NCBI GenBank assembly: GCA_965247615.1
Contig: OZ252022.1
Location: 2,790,001-2,854,000, forward strand
From: G965197715 sp965247615
GTDB lineage: Bacteria; Chloroflexota; Dehalococcoidia; Lucifugimonadales; UBA1127
DNA length: 64,000 nucleotides
Reading direction: 5' to 3'
Position 1 is the first letter of the stretch; each line of letters opens with the position of its first letter. Made by a program: the position numbers and the translations under genes. The notes beneath the pieces were generated by a model. It had not been told where the DNA came from. It did no database searches and saw nothing but the letters and a program-made list of their open reading frames with translations. Positions 40,910 through 49,999 of the stretch are shown one piece after another.

Positions 40910-41785
40910 CTACCCCAGCATCTCCGCAGCGACCTGGCCGATGTCGGCGGGGGTGGGGATGACGTGGGCGCCGGCGGCCTGGAGGGCCTTGACCTTTTCG
41001 TCGGCGCGGGCGGCGACGCCGGTGATGATGGCGCCGGCGTGGCCCATGCGCTTGCCGGGCGGGGCGGTGGCGCCGACGACGAGGGCGGCGACTGGCTTGG
41101 TGAACTCGGCCTTGATATAGTCGGCGGCCTCCTGCTCCTTGACACCGCCGATTTCGCCGATGAGGACGACGGCGTCGGTGTCCGGGTCGTCGTTGAAGAG
41201 CCTGAGGACGTCCACGAACTGCATGCCGCTGACGGGGTCGCCGCCGATGCCGACGCAGGTGGACTGGCCTATGCCCTGGCCGGTGAGCTGGGAGACGGCC
41301 TCATAGGTGAGCGTGCCGGAACGGGAGACGACGCCAACCCGGCCGGGGATGTGGATGTTGCCGGGCATAATGCCGAGCTTGCAGTGCTCGCCGGGGGAGA
41401 TGGCGCCGGGGCAGTTCGCGCCGATGAGCCGTAGGGGCTTGTCCCGCAGGTAGCGGACCACCCTGATCATGTCGAGTGGGGGAATGCCCTCTGTGATGCA
41501 GATGATGAGCTCGATGCCCGCGTCGGCGGCCTCAAGGATGGCGTCGGCGGCGAAGGGGGCGGGGACGAAGATGAGGGAGGTGTTGGGCTGGGCCTCGCGG
41601 ACGGCCTGGTCCACAGTGTTGAAGACGGGGACCTTCTCCTCGAAGAGGGCGCCGCCGCGGCCCGGGGTGACTCCGGCGACGACGTTGGCGCCGTACTCGA
41701 TGCAGCGGAGGGCGTGGAACCCGCCTTCCTTGCCGGTGATGCCCTGAACGACGGCGCGGGTGTTCCTGTCAACGAGGATGCTCAT
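40910..41785 (-). CDS. sucD: Succinyl-CoA synthetase alpha subunit
   Basis: This 291-residue subunit carries the CoA-binding Rossmann domain (VVQGITGKEGGFHALRCIEY) and the active-site phosphohistidine in PPGKRMGHAGAIITG near residue 250. Further marks are GANCPGAISPGEHCKLGIMP, VSRSGTLTYEAVSQLT and GIGGDPVSGMQFVDVLRLF. With SucC it interconverts succinyl-CoA and succinate with nucleotide phosphorylation in the TCA cycle. It lies downstream of sucC on the minus strand and converges with the vsr gene, ending 7 bp from it. Confidence 0.96.
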   Translation of the reverse strand: MSILVDRNTRAVVQGITGKEGGFHALRCIEYGANVVAGVTPGRGGALFEEKVPVFNTVDQAVREAQPNTSLIFVPAPFAADAILEAADAGIELIICITEGIPPLDMIRVVRYLRDKPLRLIGANCPGAISPGEHCKLGIMPGNIHIPGRVGVVSRSGTLTYEAVSQLTGQGIGQSTCVGIGGDPVSGMQFVDVLRLFNDDPDTDAVVLIGEIGGVKEQEAADYIKAEFTKPVAALVVGATAPPGKRMGHAGAIITGVAARADEKVKALQAAGAHVIPTPADIGQVAAEMLG

Positions 41786-41909
41786 GGGGTGTCTCCTGCT
41801 GGCGTTGGGGGAGTTTCGTCACCACTGGCGATGGTCTTCTGCCGTATTCAAGGCGGGCCGGCGCCCCATCGGTCGACGGATGGGCCGGCCACGGCGGGGT
41901 TGGGCGGCG

Positions 41910-43064
41910 CTAGGGTGCGGACTGGAGCATTGCGGCGGCCTCCTTCAGGGTGTCGGCGAAGACAACGTTGAGGCCAGACTCGCGGAGGATTTGGCGGCCG
42001 TCTTCGGCGTTGGTGCCGAGCATTCGGACGACGAGGGTGGGGTTGGCGCCGCGTTTGCGGCAGGAGGCGACGACGCCGCGGGCGAGGACGTCGCAGCGGA
42101 GGATGCCGCCGAACACGTTGATAAGGACGCGCTTGACGCCGGGGTCTTCGAGGATGATGCCGAAGGCGCGTTCGACTTTGTCTTCGTCGGCGCCGCCGCC
42201 GACGTCGAGGAAGTTGGCGGGGTCGCCGCCGGCGTACTTGACGATGTCCATGGTGGCCATGGCGAGGCCTGCGCCGTTGACGAGGCAGCCAACGTCGCCG
42301 TCGAGGTGGACGTAGGCGATGTTGTAGTCGGAGGCCTGGGCCTCCATGGCGTCTTCCTGGGCGACGTCGCGGATTTGGTCGAACTCCTTGTGGCGGAAGG
42401 AAGCGTCGTCGTCAAGATTCAGCTTGGCGTCGAGGGCGATGATACGGCCGTCCGCGGTGACGGCGAGGGGGTTGATCTCCGCGAGGGTGCAGTCGTACTC
42501 CTGGAAGAGGCGGTAGAGATCGACCATGAGCTGGGAGGCGGGGCGGATGAGCCCCGGTTTGAGGTCCATGCCATAGGCCAACTTGCGGGCCTGAAAGGGC
42601 TGGAGGCCGATAACGGGGTCCACGGCTGCGCGGAGGATCTTCTCCGGGGCGTTGGCGGCAACCTCCTCTATCTCGACGCCGCCGGCCTGGCTGGCGATGA
42701 GACTGACGCACTTGGCGCCGCCGTCCACGAGGACAGCGAGGTAGAGCTCCGCCTGCAGGTCTGCGATCTCCTCCACGAGCACACGGTCGACGGGGGCGCC
42801 CTCAGGGCCGGTCTGGTAGGTGAAGAGGGTGGAGCCGAGGAGATCAGCGGCGGCCGCCTCGGCCTCTTCCGGGGAGGCGACGAGCTTGATGCCACCAGCC
42901 TTGCCCCGGCCCCCGGCGTGGACCTGGGCCTTGACGACGGCGCGGCCGCCGAGGGATTCGGCGACGCGGCGCGCCTCGTCGGGGGTGGAGGCGACGCCGC
43001 CTCTGGGGACGGGGATGCCGTACTGGGCCATGATCTCCTTGGCCTGGTACTCATGCACTTTCAT
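41910..43064 (-). CDS. sucC: Succinyl-CoA synthetase beta subunit
   Basis: The ATG at 43064, placed 6 bases after GGAGGAGC, gives 384 residues starting MKVHEYQAKEIMAQYGIPVP. The ATP-grasp domain shows VVKAQVHAGGRGKAGGIKLV, and the C-terminal CoA-ligase part has LDVGGGADEDKVERAFGIIL and INVFGGILRCDVLARGVV. It binds nucleotide and succinate. The gap of 124 bp to sucD is longer than usual but both are probably in one transcript. Confidence 0.96.
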   Translation of the reverse strand: MKVHEYQAKEIMAQYGIPVPRGGVASTPDEARRVAESLGGRAVVKAQVHAGGRGKAGGIKLVASPEEAEAAAADLLGSTLFTYQTGPEGAPVDRVLVEEIADLQAELYLAVLVDGGAKCVSLIASQAGGVEIEEVAANAPEKILRAAVDPVIGLQPFQARKLAYGMDLKPGLIRPASQLMVDLYRLFQEYDCTLAEINPLAVTADGRIIALDAKLNLDDDASFRHKEFDQIRDVAQEDAMEAQASDYNIAYVHLDGDVGCLVNGAGLAMATMDIVKYAGGDPANFLDVGGGADEDKVERAFGIILEDPGVKRVLINVFGGILRCDVLARGVVASCRKRGANPTLVVRMLGTNAEDGRQILRESGLNVVFADTLKEAAAMLQSAP

Positions 43065-43164
43065 GGGATAGCTCCTCCGGCTGATGGGCAACAGGCCCTA
43101 TTCTACCGAGGCTGAGTAGGGTCGTCTAGGTACGGGGAAGCGGCGCTGCTACAATGGCTTCAAT

Positions 43165-46100
43165 ATGGCGCGACCGTTGAGCCTGCCCCGGACCGTACCG
43201 CGGCTTCAGCTTTGGGTGTGGGCCCGGAGGTTCGCTCCGGCCTTCGCGCTGCCGCTGATCCTGGCCGCGGCCCTGGCGCTGCGCCTCTACGGCATCGACT
43301 GGGACCAGGGCAACCTGTTCCACGCGGACGAACGCGACCTGCTGATGCGGGTGGACCGGCTGGCGCTGCCCCCGGCCTCAGACCTGGGGGTGTTGCTGAA
43401 CGCCGAGGAGAGCCCGTGGAACCCCGGGTGGTTCAACTACGGCAGCCTCCCTCTGTACGCGCTGAAGGGCGTCGACCTAGCCGCGGCGGCGTTCACGGAC
43501 CTGGACATCTTCCAGCTGCGCTATCCGGGCCGGGCGATCTCCGCACTGGCGGACGTCCTCACGGTGCTGGTTGCGTACGGACTGGCCCTGCGGCTGGGCC
43601 GGGGACGGGCCGCCGGTGCGTCGGGGACGGGGAAGGGTAGGGGAGCAGGGAGAATCGACCGACGGGCGGCGCTGCTGGCGGCGGCGTTCCTCGCCGTGGC
43701 GGTCCTCCACATCCAGCTGAGCCACTTCTTCGCCCCGGACACGCTGATGACGCTGTTTGTGTTGTTGTCACTGTACGGGGCCGTGCGCGCCGCGCAGGGA
43801 GGGAGGCTCGGGTGGTCAGTGCTGGCGGGGGCTGGGTTGGGCCTCGCGCTGGGGACCAAGTTCAGCGCGGCGCCGCTGCTGCTACCCCTGGGGCTGGCCC
43901 ACGCGCTGCCGGCGTGGCGGGCTTGGCGGGAGGGCCGGGACGACTGGTGGCGGGTCCCGGCGACGGGCTTGGTACTGGCGGCGGCTGTGGGGGCTGTGGT
44001 GCTTTTTCTGGTCCAGCCGTACGGGTTCCTGGACTGGGACGGGTACTGGAGGGACCTCGGCGCACAGGGGGAGATGGTGCGCCGGGAGGTGGACTACCCC
44101 TTCACCCGGCAGTACGCGGATACGCTGCCGTACCTATACCAAGTGCGGCAGCTGGCGGTGTTCGGCCTGGGGCTGCCCCTGGGGCTGGTGGCCTGGGGGG
44201 GCCTGCTCTTCGCGCTGGCGCGCTGGCTGCGGCTGCGGGACCCGGCGCTGCTGGTGCTTCTGGCGTGGGCGGTGCCCTTCCTTGCGATGACGGGGGCCTT
44301 TCCCGTGAAGTTCACTCGCTATCTGCTGCCGGTGACGCCGTTGCTGGTGATCTTCGGGGCGCAGATGCTGGTGTCTGCGGTGGACTGGGCGCGGGGACGG
44401 GGTGAGCGGCTGGCGCTCCTGGTCAAGGGAGCGGCAGCGCTGGCGCTGGTGCTGACGGCGCTGTACGCGCTGGCCTTTGCGGGCATCTACTCGCAGGACC
44501 ATCCCGCGGTACGCGCGTCTGCCTGGGTGCAGGAGCACGCGCCCGCAGGGTCGACGGTGCTGAAGGAGCACTGGGACGACGGCCTCCCAGCAATGTGGGC
44601 GTATACGGTGGAGGAGCTTCCCCTCTACGACCCGGACGGGTCGAATAAGACGGCGCTTCTGACCGAGCGGCTGGCAAGGGCCGACTTCCTGACGATGTAC
44701 AGCAGCCGGCTCTACGGGAGCATCCCCCGGCTGGAGGAGCGTTACCCGGAGACACGACGCTACTACGAGCTGCTCTTTCAGGAGCGGCTGGGGTACCGGC
44801 TGGTCCACACAGAGGCGGCGTATCCGTCGCTGGGAGGAGTGGTGCTGGCCAACGACACGTTCAGCCGAGCGGGGTTGGCGCAGCCGGAGGCGGTCGCGCG
44901 GAAGCAGCGGGGCCTGCTGACGCTGGACCTGGGGTACGCGGACGACAGCCTTGTGGTCTTCGACCATCCGATGCCGCTGGTGTTCAAGAACGAGGAGCGG
45001 CTATCGGCGGAAGAGCTTGGGCTCCGGCTCCGGGACGGGGAAAGCGCGGCGCCCGGCTTCGATCCGCTGCTGGCGCCGGCGGACGAGTGGGCCGCGCAGC
45101 AGCGCGGGGGGACCTGGCGGGAGATCGCGCCAGCCGACGGCCTAGGGGCACGGTTGCCGGTGCTGGTGTGGCTGGCGGCGGTGTACGCGGCTACGGTGGT
45201 CGTCCTGCCGGGGACGCTGACCCTGTTCGGCTTTCTGCCGGACCGGGGCTACCTGCTGGCCAAGCCCCTGGGCCTGCTCATGCTGGCCTACGTGCCGTGG
45301 CTGCTGGCGAGTCTGAAGTGGCTGCCCTTCAGCCGGGGGAGCGTGGCATTGGGGCTGGCGGTGCTTGCCGTCGTCTCACTGGCCGTGGCGGCGCGGGACC
45401 GGGGGGAGCTGTGGGCGTTCGTGCGCCAGCGGTGGAGGCTGCTGGCGGTGGGGGAGGCGGTGTTCCTGCTGGCATTCTTCGCCTTCGTGCTTGTGCGCAT
45501 GGCGAACCCGGACCTGTGGCACGCGTGGACAGGGGGAGAGAAGCCATTCGACTTTGCGTACCTGAACGCGGTGGTGCGGTCGACGTACATGCCGCCCTAC
45601 GATCCCTGGTTCGCCGGCGGCGCGATCAACTACTACTACTTCGGCCACTTCATGGTGGCGGCGCTGATCAGGCTGACGGGGATGCCGTCGGAGGTGGCGT
45701 ACAACCTGGCCGTGCCGCTGTTCTTCGCGCTGACGGCGGCGTGCGCGTTCTGCCTGGGCTTCAACCTGACGGAGGGGGCGCGCAGGGTTTTCCGGCGCCG
45801 GGGGGATGGCGGAGGGCCGGCGTGGGGGCCGTGGGCTGCGGCAGTGGGCGCGGTGCTCTTTGTCGCGGTGCTGGGGAACCTGGACGGCGGCATCCAGGTG
45901 CTCCAGGGAGCTTGGGAGAAGGCGGTGAACGGCGGGGAGCTCCCGGCATTCGACTACTGGCGCTCGAGCCGGATGATGCCGCCGGACCCGCCCGGGTTCG
46001 AGATTACGGAGTTCCCCTTCTTCACGTTTCTCTTCGCGGACCTGCACGCGCACCTGATGGCGCTGCCGGTGGGGCTGCTGGCGCTGGGGCTGGCGCTGAA

Positions 46101-47520
46101 CGCGGCGATGGCGTCGACCGGCGGGGCGGCGTGGGGGCGGCGGGCGGCGGGGGCGGCGGCGCTGGGCCTGGTGGTAGGCGCGCTGTGGGCAATCAACGCC
46201 TGGGACTTTCCGACGTACTTCCTGGTGGCCCTGGCGGCGCTGGCCGGTGGGGAGTGGTTGGCCGCGCGGAGATGGAGCTGGCGGTTGCTGGGGCGAGTGT
46301 CCGGCCTGGCCGGGTTGCTGGCGGCGGCTGCGGTGCTTCCCTGGCTCCCCTATCACCTCCGACTGGAGGGGGCGCTGACGGGCCTCAGCCCAAGCCCGGC
46401 GCAGACTCCGTTGGCGAGCTACGTGATGATCCACGGCCTGTTCCTGTTCCTGGTGATGAGCCTGGCGGTCTTCGAGCTGCGGCTGTGGGGCCGGGAGGCG
46501 ATGCGCCGGGGGGCGGCCTGGCTGCGAGGAGAGGCCCGCCGGCCGCTGCGCTGGGGGCTGGCGCTGGCGGGCGTGGCGGCGGCGACCCTGGTGGGGGCGC
46601 TGGTGTGGGCCGGCTTCCCGACGGTGGGGCTGCTGCTGGCGCTGCTGACGCCGCTCCTGTTGCTGCTGTGGCTCGCGGTGACAACCGGGGGAGCGGGTCA
46701 GCCCGATGCGCCCGCTACGCCCATCCCGGCCTTTGTGCTGCTGTTGGCGGCGGTGACTCTGGCCCTGGGCGCCGCGGTGGACCTGGTGGTGGTGGGCCGG
46801 GACATCGAGCGGCTCAATACGGTGTTCAAGCTGTACATGCACGGGTGGGTGTTCCTGGCGCTGGCGGGGGCGTACGCGCTGTGGCACGTGGGGCTGATGC
46901 GGGGCGTGGCGGGCCGGCGCGGCCTCGGCCGGTTGCTCTGGACGGCGTCGCTGGCGGTGCTGGTGCTGGGCGCGAGTGTGTATCCGGTGCTGGGGACCAG
47001 GGAGCGTGTGGGGCAGCGCTTCCAGCCGCTGCCGGCCACGCTGGACGGAACGGCCTTCATGGCGGGGGCGCGCTACTCGGACGGCCTGGGCGAGGTGGAG
47101 CTGGAGCAGGACGCGCGTGCGATCCGGTGGCTGAGGGAGACGGTAGAGGGCTCGCCGGTGGTGCTGGAGGCGGTGACGCCTGAGTACACCTGGGGTGCGC
47201 GGGTATCGACGTACACGGGGCTGCCAACTGTGCTGGGCTGGCGCTGGCACGAGGCGTACCGGAAGTGCGGACTGGGCGACTGCGAGGCCGTGGACGCGCG
47301 CGTGGCCGACGTGGCGCTGCTGTACTCGACGACGGACACGGGGGAGGCGTCTCGGCTGCTGGCGCGGTACGGGGTGCGCTACGTGTACGTCGGGCAGACG
47401 GAGCAGCACTTCTACCCCGCCGAGGGGCTGGCCAAGTTTGGGGGGATGGCGGAGGCGGGGGCCCTGCGGGCGGTGTACGAGGAGGACGGCGTGGTCATCT
47501 ACCGCGTGGAGGCGGGCTAG
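43165..47520 (+). CDS. Giant membrane protein: PMT/ArnT-like glycosyltransferase fused to DUF2298 domain
   Basis: This 1451-residue inner-membrane protein has perhaps two dozen spans. The N-terminal third (FALPLILAAALALRLYGIDW, NLFHADERDLLMRVDRL, ALHIQLSHFF-like TM runs, FTRYLLPVTPLLVIFGAQML) has the architecture of lipid-linked-sugar glycosyltransferases, with the acidic HADERD after span 1. A soluble region of about 200 residues follows (residues 445-665). The C-terminal half is the DUF2298 domain: GGAINYYYFGHFMVAALIRL near residue 820, EFPFFTFLFADLHAHLMALP, INAWDFPTYFLVALAAL, RLNTVFKLYMHGWVFLALAG near 1215 and TGLPTVLGWRWHEAYRK. DUF2298 proteins are uncharacterised but common in Chloroflexota. 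A role in surface glycan or glycoprotein synthesis is inferred. Confidence 0.85.
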   Translation: MARPLSLPRTVPRLQLWVWARRFAPAFALPLILAAALALRLYGIDWDQGNLFHADERDLLMRVDRLALPPASDLGVLLNAEESPWNPGWFNYGSLPLYALKGVDLAAAAFTDLDIFQLRYPGRAISALADVLTVLVAYGLALRLGRGRAAGASGTGKGRGAGRIDRRAALLAAAFLAVAVLHIQLSHFFAPDTLMTLFVLLSLYGAVRAAQGGRLGWSVLAGAGLGLALGTKFSAAPLLLPLGLAHALPAWRAWREGRDDWWRVPATGLVLAAAVGAVVLFLVQPYGFLDWDGYWRDLGAQGEMVRREVDYPFTRQYADTLPYLYQVRQLAVFGLGLPLGLVAWGGLLFALARWLRLRDPALLVLLAWAVPFLAMTGAFPVKFTRYLLPVTPLLVIFGAQMLVSAVDWARGRGERLALLVKGAAALALVLTALYALAFAGIYSQDHPAVRASAWVQEHAPAGSTVLKEHWDDGLPAMWAYTVEELPLYDPDGSNKTALLTERLARADFLTMYSSRLYGSIPRLEERYPETRRYYELLFQERLGYRLVHTEAAYPSLGGVVLANDTFSRAGLAQPEAVARKQRGLLTLDLGYADDSLVVFDHPMPLVFKNEERLSAEELGLRLRDGESAAPGFDPLLAPADEWAAQQRGGTWREIAPADGLGARLPVLVWLAAVYAATVVVLPGTLTLFGFLPDRGYLLAKPLGLLMLAYVPWLLASLKWLPFSRGSVALGLAVLAVVSLAVAARDRGELWAFVRQRWRLLAVGEAVFLLAFFAFVLVRMANPDLWHAWTGGEKPFDFAYLNAVVRSTYMPPYDPWFAGGAINYYYFGHFMVAALIRLTGMPSEVAYNLAVPLFFALTAACAFCLGFNLTEGARRVFRRRGDGGGPAWGPWAAAVGAVLFVAVLGNLDGGIQVLQGAWEKAVNGGELPAFDYWRSSRMMPPDPPGFEITEFPFFTFLFADLHAHLMALPVGLLALGLALNAAMASTGGAAWGRRAAGAAALGLVVGALWAINAWDFPTYFLVALAALAGGEWLAARRWSWRLLGRVSGLAGLLAAAAVLPWLPYHLRLEGALTGLSPSPAQTPLASYVMIHGLFLFLVMSLAVFELRLWGREAMRRGAAWLRGEARRPLRWGLALAGVAAATLVGALVWAGFPTVGLLLALLTPLLLLLWLAVTTGGAGQPDAPATPIPAFVLLLAAVTLALGAAVDLVVVGRDIERLNTVFKLYMHGWVFLALAGAYALWHVGLMRGVAGRRGLGRLLWTASLAVLVLGASVYPVLGTRERVGQRFQPLPATLDGTAFMAGARYSDGLGEVELEQDARAIRWLRETVEGSPVVLEAVTPEYTWGARVSTYTGLPTVLGWRWHEAYRKCGLGDCEAVDARVADVALLYSTTDTGEASRLLARYGVRYVYVGQTEQHFYPAEGLAKFGGMAEAGALRAVYEEDGVVIYRVEAG

Positions 47521-47710
47521 GGAGCGGATGGGCGGCTAGACTCTTTGCCCGCGCCCGGATCCTTGGGGTATCCTGCTCTCAATAGAACCGAGAGGCGGTG
47601 CGCAGCGGGCCAAGCCGGTCATCTCAAGCAGGCAGCGTCGACGGCGCTGAGCCCCGGCGCGGGCAACGCAGGCGCACGACCCTCGGCATCCGCAGCAGGA
47701 GGACGGTCCG

Positions 47711-48121
47711 ATGGTTGAGGTGGGCGGCATCAACTACCTGGCGGTTGTCGCCGCGGTGATCGTGCAGTTTGTCGGCGGCGCGGCATGGTACGGCATCTTC
47801 GCGAAGCCGTGGCTCGCGGCGGTGGGCAAGACCAAGGAGGAGGTGCAGGCTGCGGGCACCGGGTGGGCAGACTACGTGCTCGCCGCGATGGCCGCGGCCA
47901 TCGGCATGCTGGGTCTGGCCGTCCTGGTGCAGGCGACGCGCGCAAACGGCCTCCTGGAAGGGCTCGCCTTGGGGCTGATCGCTGGCGTGGGGTTCGTCGC
48001 GACCATAAAGGCGGTGCAGTACCGGTTCGAGGGGCGGCCGATGAAGCTGTACCTGATCAATACCGGGTACCCCGTCGTGGTGCTGGCCATCGGCGGCGCC
48101 ATCATGGGCGCGTGGCAGTAG
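47711..48121 (+). CDS. DUF1761 family small membrane protein
   Basis: This 136-residue protein has four membrane spans. It begins INYLAVVAAVIVQFVGGAAW with YGIFAKPWLAAVGKTKEEV, the characteristic DUF1761 opening, then WADYVLAAMAAAIGMLGLAV, LLEGLALGLIAGVGFVATIK and a last span ending GGAIMGAWQ. The family is uncharacterised. The ATG follows CAGGAGGAC by 8 bases. A weak promoter-like pair (TTGCCC near 47545, TATCCT near 47569) lies upstream. Confidence 0.85.
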   Translation: MVEVGGINYLAVVAAVIVQFVGGAAWYGIFAKPWLAAVGKTKEEVQAAGTGWADYVLAAMAAAIGMLGLAVLVQATRANGLLEGLALGLIAGVGFVATIKAVQYRFEGRPMKLYLINTGYPVVVLAIGGAIMGAWQ

Positions 48122-48197
48122 GGGGCCAGCGAAGGGGCCCAGGGGCACGGGCGTTGTGGTCCTTCTACGGCTTCGCTGCAAGAGACGTTCGCAATGA

Positions 48198-48452
48198 ATG
48201 GGGGTTGACAGTAGAATATGCATAGGCGAACTACGATTGACACCATCACTGAAGAACATTCGGCAGGAAGACGCGGTCAAGGCCTTCGTTCGTCTGGGCG
48301 GCGAGGAGCGCAGAGGCAAGGGCAGCCATCGCATTGTGAATATGAATGGGTACAACCTCTCGGTACCCGCCGGCATTCTCAAGATTGGACTGCTCAAGCG
48401 GCTAATAAAGCTTTCAGGCACAACCGAGGGTGAATTCCTAGAGAACGTATAA
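48198..48452 (+). CDS. hicA: HicA-type mRNA interferase toxin
   Basis: The C-terminal 70 residues match HicA: LKNIRQEDAVKAFVRLGGEE, RRGKGSHRIVNMNGYNLSVP with the catalytic histidine in GSH, and LKRLIKLSGTTEGEFLENV. HicA is a double-stranded-RNA-binding-domain-like RNase that cuts mRNA. The ATG at 48198 gives 84 residues, but family length and alignment favour the in-frame TTG at 48237 (LTPSLKN...), giving 71. hicB follows 23 bp downstream, the usual toxin-first order. Confidence 0.82.
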   Translation: MGVDSRICIGELRLTPSLKNIRQEDAVKAFVRLGGEERRGKGSHRIVNMNGYNLSVPAGILKIGLLKRLIKLSGTTEGEFLENV

Positions 48453-48475
48453 GGGCTGGCTGGCAGGAGGGCGAC

Positions 48476-48697
48476 ATGGGTACGGTAACAAAAGGGGAGG
48501 GGGATGCCACGATCAGCTTGTCTGGTCTTACGGTGCTGATTCACCCGGCTGAGGAAGGGGAGACAGGCTACTGGGGTGAGGTGCTCGAGATGCCGGGCTG
48601 CGTCTCGCAGGGCGAGACGGTTGAAGAGCTCAAGAGGAACATGCAAGAGGCACTGGAAGCGGTCAGGGCGGCGGCTCCCGGTCCCGGCCGCGGTTAG
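48476..48697 (+). CDS. hicB: HicB-type antitoxin
   Basis: This 73-residue protein has the partial RNase-H-like HicB fold: LTVLIHPAEEGETGYWGEVL, EMPGCVSQGETVEELKRNMQ and EALEAVRAAA. It lacks the C-terminal helix-turn-helix or ribbon-helix DNA-binding domain of longer HicB proteins, so it probably neutralises HicA without strong DNA binding of its own. GGAGGG precedes the ATG by 5 to 6 bases. Confidence 0.82.
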   Translation: MGTVTKGEGDATISLSGLTVLIHPAEEGETGYWGEVLEMPGCVSQGETVEELKRNMQEALEAVRAAAPGPGRG

Positions 48698-48714
48698 CCC
48701 CGCGGCCGGAGGGT

Positions 48715-49764
48715 TCACTTGAAGGCAGGTACGACCCTGTCGCAGAAGAGGCGCAGGGAGTTGGCTAAGCGGTCGGGAGGGAGGACCTCGCCGGCGTTGA
48801 ACTCGACGACCACACTGCTGAGGTGGAGCTCTTCCCGCATCATCTGGAGCTGCTCGACGACCATCTCCGGGGTGCCGACAACGACGCGCTGGCCCTGGAC
48901 GTCGTCCCAGGTGAGCTCGGCCATGCGCTGGCCGCGCTCGGAGCGCTGCTCCCCGGCGGTGACGCCGGCGCTGGTGAGGGAGCTAGTGAGCTGTCCGCCG
49001 ACCCTGCGGAACTGGCGCATGAAGCTCTCCGCGGGCTCGGTGAGGGCGGCTTCCCTGGTCTCGGCGACGTAGACAGGGACGCGGAGAGAGATGTCCACGG
49101 GGTCGGCGTGCCCGGCCTCCTCCCAAGCCTGGATGTAGCTCTGCACCTGCTGGGCGACATCCGGGACGGGGAGGGTCCTGATGCCGACAAAGAGGGGAAA
49201 GCCCATCTGCCCGATGACAGGGAAGGTGTCCGAGGTGGTGGCGGCGATGCGGATGAGGGGATGGGGTTCGCGGTAGGGTTTGGGGGTGAGGCAGACATCG
49301 TCGTAGGAGTAGAAGTTGCCCTGATAGGAAAAGCGCTCCTTGGTCCAGGAGGTGAGGATAATGTCGAGGTATTCGAAGAAGCGGTCCTTACTCTCGGCGT
49401 AGGAGATGTTGTAGCCCTCGTAGGCGCCGGGGAGGCCGCTGCGGCCAACGCCGAACTCGAATCTGCCCTGGCTGACGTGATCGAGAGTGGTGGCCTCCTC
49501 TGCGATGCGGAGGGGGTTGCCGAGGGGGAGCAGGAGGACGGCGGTGCCGACCTTGATGCGGTTGGTCCTGGCGGCGATGGCGGCGGCAAGCATGAAGGGA
49601 GAGGAGAGGACGGAGCGGCTGGGGGCGAAGTGGGCCTCGGCGAGCCAGACGGCGTCGAGGCCCAGCTGCTCTGCCATGTCGACGTGGGCGAAGGACTCGG
49701 CGAAGGCGGCGGCCTGGGTCATGCCGTCGCGCGTGTGGAACTCCATGAAGGACCCGAACTCCAT
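48715..49764 (-). CDS. LLM-class (luciferase-like) oxidoreductase
   Basis: Starting at the ATG after GGGAGGGAAG (49764), the protein has 349 residues; 18 more residues are open upstream but unlike the family. It shows MEFGSFMEFHTRDGMTQAAA, QLGLDAVWLAEAHFAPSRSV, RIKVGTAVLLLPLGNPLRIA, SQGRFEFGVGRSGLPGAYEG and VVGTPEMVVEQLQMM. This is the alkanal-monooxygenase-like branch, using reduced flavin and oxygen. It belongs to a different branch from the LLM at 826. Its substrate is unknown. It is convergent with hicB. Confidence 0.88.
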   Translation of the reverse strand: MEFGSFMEFHTRDGMTQAAAFAESFAHVDMAEQLGLDAVWLAEAHFAPSRSVLSSPFMLAAAIAARTNRIKVGTAVLLLPLGNPLRIAEEATTLDHVSQGRFEFGVGRSGLPGAYEGYNISYAESKDRFFEYLDIILTSWTKERFSYQGNFYSYDDVCLTPKPYREPHPLIRIAATTSDTFPVIGQMGFPLFVGIRTLPVPDVAQQVQSYIQAWEEAGHADPVDISLRVPVYVAETREAALTEPAESFMRQFRRVGGQLTSSLTSAGVTAGEQRSERGQRMAELTWDDVQGQRVVVGTPEMVVEQLQMMREELHLSSVVVEFNAGEVLPPDRLANSLRLFCDRVVPAFK

Positions 49765-49999
49765 CTTCCCTCCCGCAGCGATGGCCGGGCGCGATTGCGG
49801 CGGTGCGGCGCGGCCCATGCGAGCACGCTAGCCCAGAGGGTGTTGCCTGTCAAGCCCGCGGCAGCGGGGGTTGCGTCTGCGCGCACTGTTGCTTCGCCAG
49901 GCCTGGCGGGGTCAGGAGGCCGTGTGGGCGCAGGGCGTCATTGGTGGCGGGCTGAGCGCCCAATCCGCTCTTCGCGCCAGGGGATGTGTGGCCGGGCAG

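Noticed and set aside
41760..43115. Long plus-strand open frame opposite sucC
   Set aside because: It mirrors sucC exactly; the product is a Gly/Val/Asp-rich shadow.
45087..47409. Two frames of nearly 700 codons, one on each strand, within the DUF2298 half of the giant membrane gene
   Set aside because: Both are out-of-frame readings of a strongly GC-biased membrane gene; neither has membrane spans or motifs, while the 1451-residue frame has both.
48201..48240. TTGACA at 48205 as a hicA promoter
   Set aside because: No acceptable -10 box lies 16 to 18 bases downstream; TAGAAT follows almost at once and TACGAT is 21 bases away.
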